Origin: Opitutia bacterium
GTDB taxonomy: Bacteria; Verrucomicrobiota; Verrucomicrobiia; Opitutales; Opitutaceae
DNA length: 17,758 nucleotides
Direction: 5' to 3'
Assembly (NCBI GenBank): GCA_003157575.1
Contig: PMKA01000143.1
Location: 1-17,758 of the forward strand
Below the pieces are notes generated by a model. The model worked only from the letters and a program-made list of their open reading frames with translations. It had not been told where the DNA came from and ran no database searches. This document shows positions 15,432-17,758 of this stretch, piece by piece; positions within the stretch are counted from its first letter, which is position 1; each line of letters opens with the position of its first letter. Made by a program: the position numbers and the translations under genes.

Positions 15432-16172
15432 GTGCAAACGCGTGTCTTTTTGAACGAGCTCTGGCGCGCGGCTGGCGACACCGTGTTTCCGCCGGTCTGC
15501 GTTCACTGCAAGGGCCTCGTTGAAGGCGGGCGGCTGAGGCATCTGTGCCGGATATGCGCAAACCTCGTGACCCTCGTTCAACCCCCGTGCTGCCATATCT
15601 GCGGGCATCCGTTCCCGGGCGACGTCCACGGCGAACGCTGCTGCACCCATTGCGCTGAGCTCGAACCTGCGTTCCGGGAGGGGCGCACGTGCATCCTGCT
15701 CAAGGGCCCGGGCCGTTCGCTCATCCACGCGCTGAAGTATCACCGGGCGCTGCACGTGCTTGAGGACATGGCGGTGCTCGTCCGTGAAACTCCCGGCATG
15801 GCCGACTACGTGAGGGGGGCCGTTCTGGTGCCGGTGCCGCTGCACCCGCGCAAGGAGCGCGAGCGGGAGTACAACCAGAGCCGGCTGCTCGCGCGCCTGT
15901 TTGCGGCGGCAGGAGGTCCCGGAACGCGGGTTGCGGAGCCCCTTTGCCGCGTTGTGGACACGCCGACGCAGACGGCGCTGGACCGGCGGACACGACAGGC
16001 GAATCTGAAGAATGCCTTTGCCTTGCGGAAGGGCGCTGCCATAAAGCCGGGCGAACGCTACGTTCTCATTGATGACGTCTTCACGACGGGTTCCACCCTC
16101 AACGCCTGCGCGGGCGTGCTTCGCCGGGCGGGCGGCGTGAACCTCGATGTGGTCACGTTCGGCCACGGCTGA
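15432..16172 (+). CDS. ComF family phosphoribosyltransferase-like protein
   Basis: 246 residues, normal for ComFC-like proteins. The N-terminal zinc-binding part has CxxC pairs at 23/26 and 39/42, and further Cys at 53, 54, 57, 70, 71 and 74 (PPCCHICGHPF, ERCCTHC). The C-terminal phosphoribosyltransferase domain has LVPVPLHPRKEREREYNQS (132-150), RRTRQANLKNAF and the PRPP loop VLIDDVFTTGST (211-222). ComFC is needed for DNA uptake in competent bacteria; in others the role is unclear. GTG 15432 is the only start that gives a family-like N-terminus (FLNELWRAAGDTVFPPVC). accD starts five bases after its stop. Confidence 0.93.
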   Translation: MQTRVFLNELWRAAGDTVFPPVCVHCKGLVEGGRLRHLCRICANLVTLVQPPCCHICGHPFPGDVHGERCCTHCAELEPAFREGRTCILLKGPGRSLIHALKYHRALHVLEDMAVLVRETPGMADYVRGAVLVPVPLHPRKEREREYNQSRLLARLFAAAGGPGTRVAEPLCRVVDTPTQTALDRRTRQANLKNAFALRKGAAIKPGERYVLIDDVFTTGSTLNACAGVLRRAGGVNLDVVTFGHG

Positions 16173-16177
16173 ATCCC

Positions 16178-17053
16178 ATGGTACATTTCAACAAACCGCA
16201 GTATCCCACAAATGTAGTAAAGAAGAAGGACATTCCCAAGGGAGTGTGGGTGAAATGTCCGCTGTCGGGCGAGATCGTGTTCAACAAGGATCTCGAAGCC
16301 AATCAGATGGTGGTGCCGAAGAGCGGCTACCATTTCCGCATCCCGGCGCGCGAGCGTCTGAAGAACCTGCTGGATACGGATACGTTCGAGGAGTTCGGCA
16401 AAGGCGTGCGGGCGGCCGATCCCCTGGGTTTTGTCGACTCCCAGCCCTATCCCGAGCGCCTGAAGAAATACGAGAAGGAAAGCGGGCTCACGGAGGCAGT
16501 GGTGTGCGGAACCGGCATGATCCATGGCATCCGGGTTTCGCTGGCGGTGATGGATTTCCGTTTCTGCGGCGGCTCGATGGGAAGCGGGACCGGGGAAAAG
16601 ATCACCCGGGCGATTGAAATGGCGCTGGCCCGGAAGATCCCCTGCATCATCATAAGCGCTGCGGGGGGCGCGCGCATGCAGGAGGGCATCTTTTCCTTGA
16701 TGCAGATGGCGAAGACCAGCGCGGCCCTGGGCCGGCTCGCAGCTGCGGGGATCCCGTTCATTTCGATCCTCACCGATCCGACGCCCGGAGGGGTGACGGC
16801 CAGCTTCGCGACGTTGGGCGATGTGATTCTGGCCGAGCCTGGGGCTCTGATCGGATTCGCGGGCGCTGTCGTGATCAAGGAGACGACGAAGCAGACCCTC
16901 CCGGCGGGATTCCAGCGCGCGGAATTCCTTCTCAAACATGGACTGATCGACCAGATTGTCAGCCGGCTCGAAATGCGCGACCGTTTGCGGGACATCCTTC
17001 AGGCGCTGTATCTGAAGAAGAAACCCGTTGCCGAAAACAGTCCGCGCGAATAG
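16178..17053 (+). CDS. accD: Acetyl-CoA carboxylase carboxyltransferase subunit beta, zinc-ribbon cysteines lost
   Basis: Transfers the carboxyl group from carboxybiotin to acetyl-CoA, making malonyl-CoA for fatty acid synthesis, in an alpha2-beta2 complex with AccA. The 291 residues match the usual length. The crotonase-like core is complete: MDFRFCGGSMGSGTGEKITR (125-144), ISAAGGARMQEGIFSL, DPTPGGVTASFATLGDVI and EPGALIGFAG. The N-terminal region aligns with the C4 zinc ribbon without gaps (KCPLSGEIVFNKDLE to VVPKSGYHFRI), but its four ligand positions are Cys27, Ser30, Val46 and Ser49, so zinc binding is probably lost. ATG 16178 is five bases after comF. Last gene of the forward run; accA is not in the window. 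Confidence 0.96.
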   Translation: MVHFNKPQYPTNVVKKKDIPKGVWVKCPLSGEIVFNKDLEANQMVVPKSGYHFRIPARERLKNLLDTDTFEEFGKGVRAADPLGFVDSQPYPERLKKYEKESGLTEAVVCGTGMIHGIRVSLAVMDFRFCGGSMGSGTGEKITRAIEMALARKIPCIIISAAGGARMQEGIFSLMQMAKTSAALGRLAAAGIPFISILTDPTPGGVTASFATLGDVILAEPGALIGFAGAVVIKETTKQTLPAGFQRAEFLLKHGLIDQIVSRLEMRDRLRDILQALYLKKKPVAENSPRE

Positions 17054-17099
17054 ATGCGGACTCCGTTCCGGCGGACAGGTTCCTGAATCCCTGATCCGG

Positions 17100-17758
17100 T
17101 CAGGCGCCGGCAGCCGCCGCAGGGATCCCGCCTTCCGACGCCATCTCCTTCAGCAGGCTCGTGAAGTAGGGAATGAGCTGTTTCTTGCGGCTCACGATGC
17201 CTGGCAGGTCGAAGATCACGTCCTTCTCGACGTGCGGGTAGGAGATGCGGGCGATGATCTCCGGGGCGCCCCTGACCAGAAGCAGGGAGTTTTGCGTGTT
17301 GATGTCCGTGACGAGCAGGCCCGCGAAGAGCAGTCGTTCCGCCTCACAGAGCCCGTCGAGTGCCGTGGAGAGCTCCTCCGAGCGGCCCTGGAAATTGCCG
17401 AATCCGAGTTCCTCGACCTGCGCGACGGCAAAGCGAACGCCGCCCTCCTCATAGATCTTGTGGTCCGAACGGACGACCTTGTCGGGCGAATTCGCGAGGA
17501 TGACCGAACCGGAGCTGAAGATCGCCTCCGCCAGGTCTCGCTGGCTGATGCAAGCGATCGACGAAAGCCAGCGGAGAATCCCGTCGTCCTTGGACGTTGA
17601 CGTCGGGCTGTTCAGATTGAGGGTGTCCGCGATGATTCCGGACATCATGATTCCTGCGATGTCGGGCGAGGGCGCGAGGTTCTCGCGCCGGTAGAGATCC
17701 GCCACGATGGTGCAGGTCGATCCGACCGGTTCGTTGATGAAAAGGATCGGCTGGGCGG
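17100..17758 (-). CDS. Family II (DHH/DHHA2) manganese-dependent inorganic pyrophosphatase, N-terminus beyond window
   Basis: 219 residues seen, frame open to the right edge. NEPVGSTCTIVADLYRRE corresponds to the family motif around VGST.T, followed by IAGIMMSGIIADTLNLNSPT (metal-ligand Asp in ADTL). The DHHA2 C-terminal domain follows and ends with GIVSRKKQLIPYFTSLL, where SRKKQ binds the phosphate. Members hydrolyse pyrophosphate with Mn or Co; some are longer and carry regulatory CBS-DRTGG domains between the DHH motifs and the part seen here, which would lie off the edge. It converges on accD, with 46 bp between the stops and no clear terminator there. Confidence 0.85.
   Translation of the reverse strand, partial: AQPILFINEPVGSTCTIVADLYRRENLAPSPDIAGIMMSGIIADTLNLNSPTSTSKDDGILRWLSSIACISQRDLAEAIFSSGSVILANSPDKVVRSDHKIYEEGGVRFAVAQVEELGFGNFQGRSEELSTALDGLCEAERLLFAGLLVTDINTQNSLLLVRGAPEIIARISYPHVEKDVIFDLPGIVSRKKQLIPYFTSLLKEMASEGGIPAAAAGA

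Overview
The window is high-GC bacterial chromosome carrying mostly core-metabolism genes. My best guess for the source is a member of the Verrucomicrobiota close to the Opitutaceae. This rests on the overall look of the proteins (a eukaryotic-type glutamine synthetase II, a small Lys-rich coiled-coil/HTH protein, HAAS/PadR pair) and on high GC; no marker gene such as 16S rRNA is present, so it is inference. Many genes lack a clear Shine-Dalgarno sequence, and several starts are GTG.

Left part (1-7624). A membrane O-antigen ligase-like gene runs leftward off the window edge. Divergent from it is glutamine synthetase (GSII), with a near-consensus sigma-54 promoter, an upstream inverted repeat and a strong intrinsic terminator. 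Next is a 1,099-residue hybrid sensor kinase (periplasmic solute-binding domain, TM, three PAS-like domains, HisKA/HATPase, receiver). Converging on it from the right is a two-gene PadR-HAAS operon with ATGA overlap and a palindromic operator candidate.

Middle (7625-9425). A small accessory-looking islet holds a 117-residue protein overlapping or abutting an AbiEii-like nucleotidyltransferase, preceded by two tandem 13-bp palindromes that touch the start codon. This resembles a toxin-antitoxin pair. The islet ends near a tRNA-Cys gene (minus strand) whose encoded CCA lies inside a perfect 11-bp stem-loop. The nucleotidyltransferase C-terminus appears to read into unrelated DNA, which suggests a junction.

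Right-middle (9426-13063). A Gfo/Idh/MocA oxidoreductase, a metallo-beta-lactamase-fold hydrolase with an HTH-like N-terminal extension (minus strand), a short-chain dehydrogenase, and a 122-residue H-NS-like/HTH protein with a textbook terminator.

Right (13178-17758). A compact forward run of class IV aminotransferase, RuvX/YqgF, TruA, ComF and AccD with gaps of 3-86 bp, probably one operon, preceded by two adjacent perfect stem-loops. AccD has lost three of the four zinc-ribbon cysteines. A family II (DHH/DHHA2) pyrophosphatase-like gene converges from the right and runs off the edge.

The most unusual items are the nucleotidyltransferase pair with its tandem operator, the H-NS-like/HTH protein, the HTH-metallohydrolase fusion, the cysteine-depleted AccD and the sigma-54 control region of GSII.
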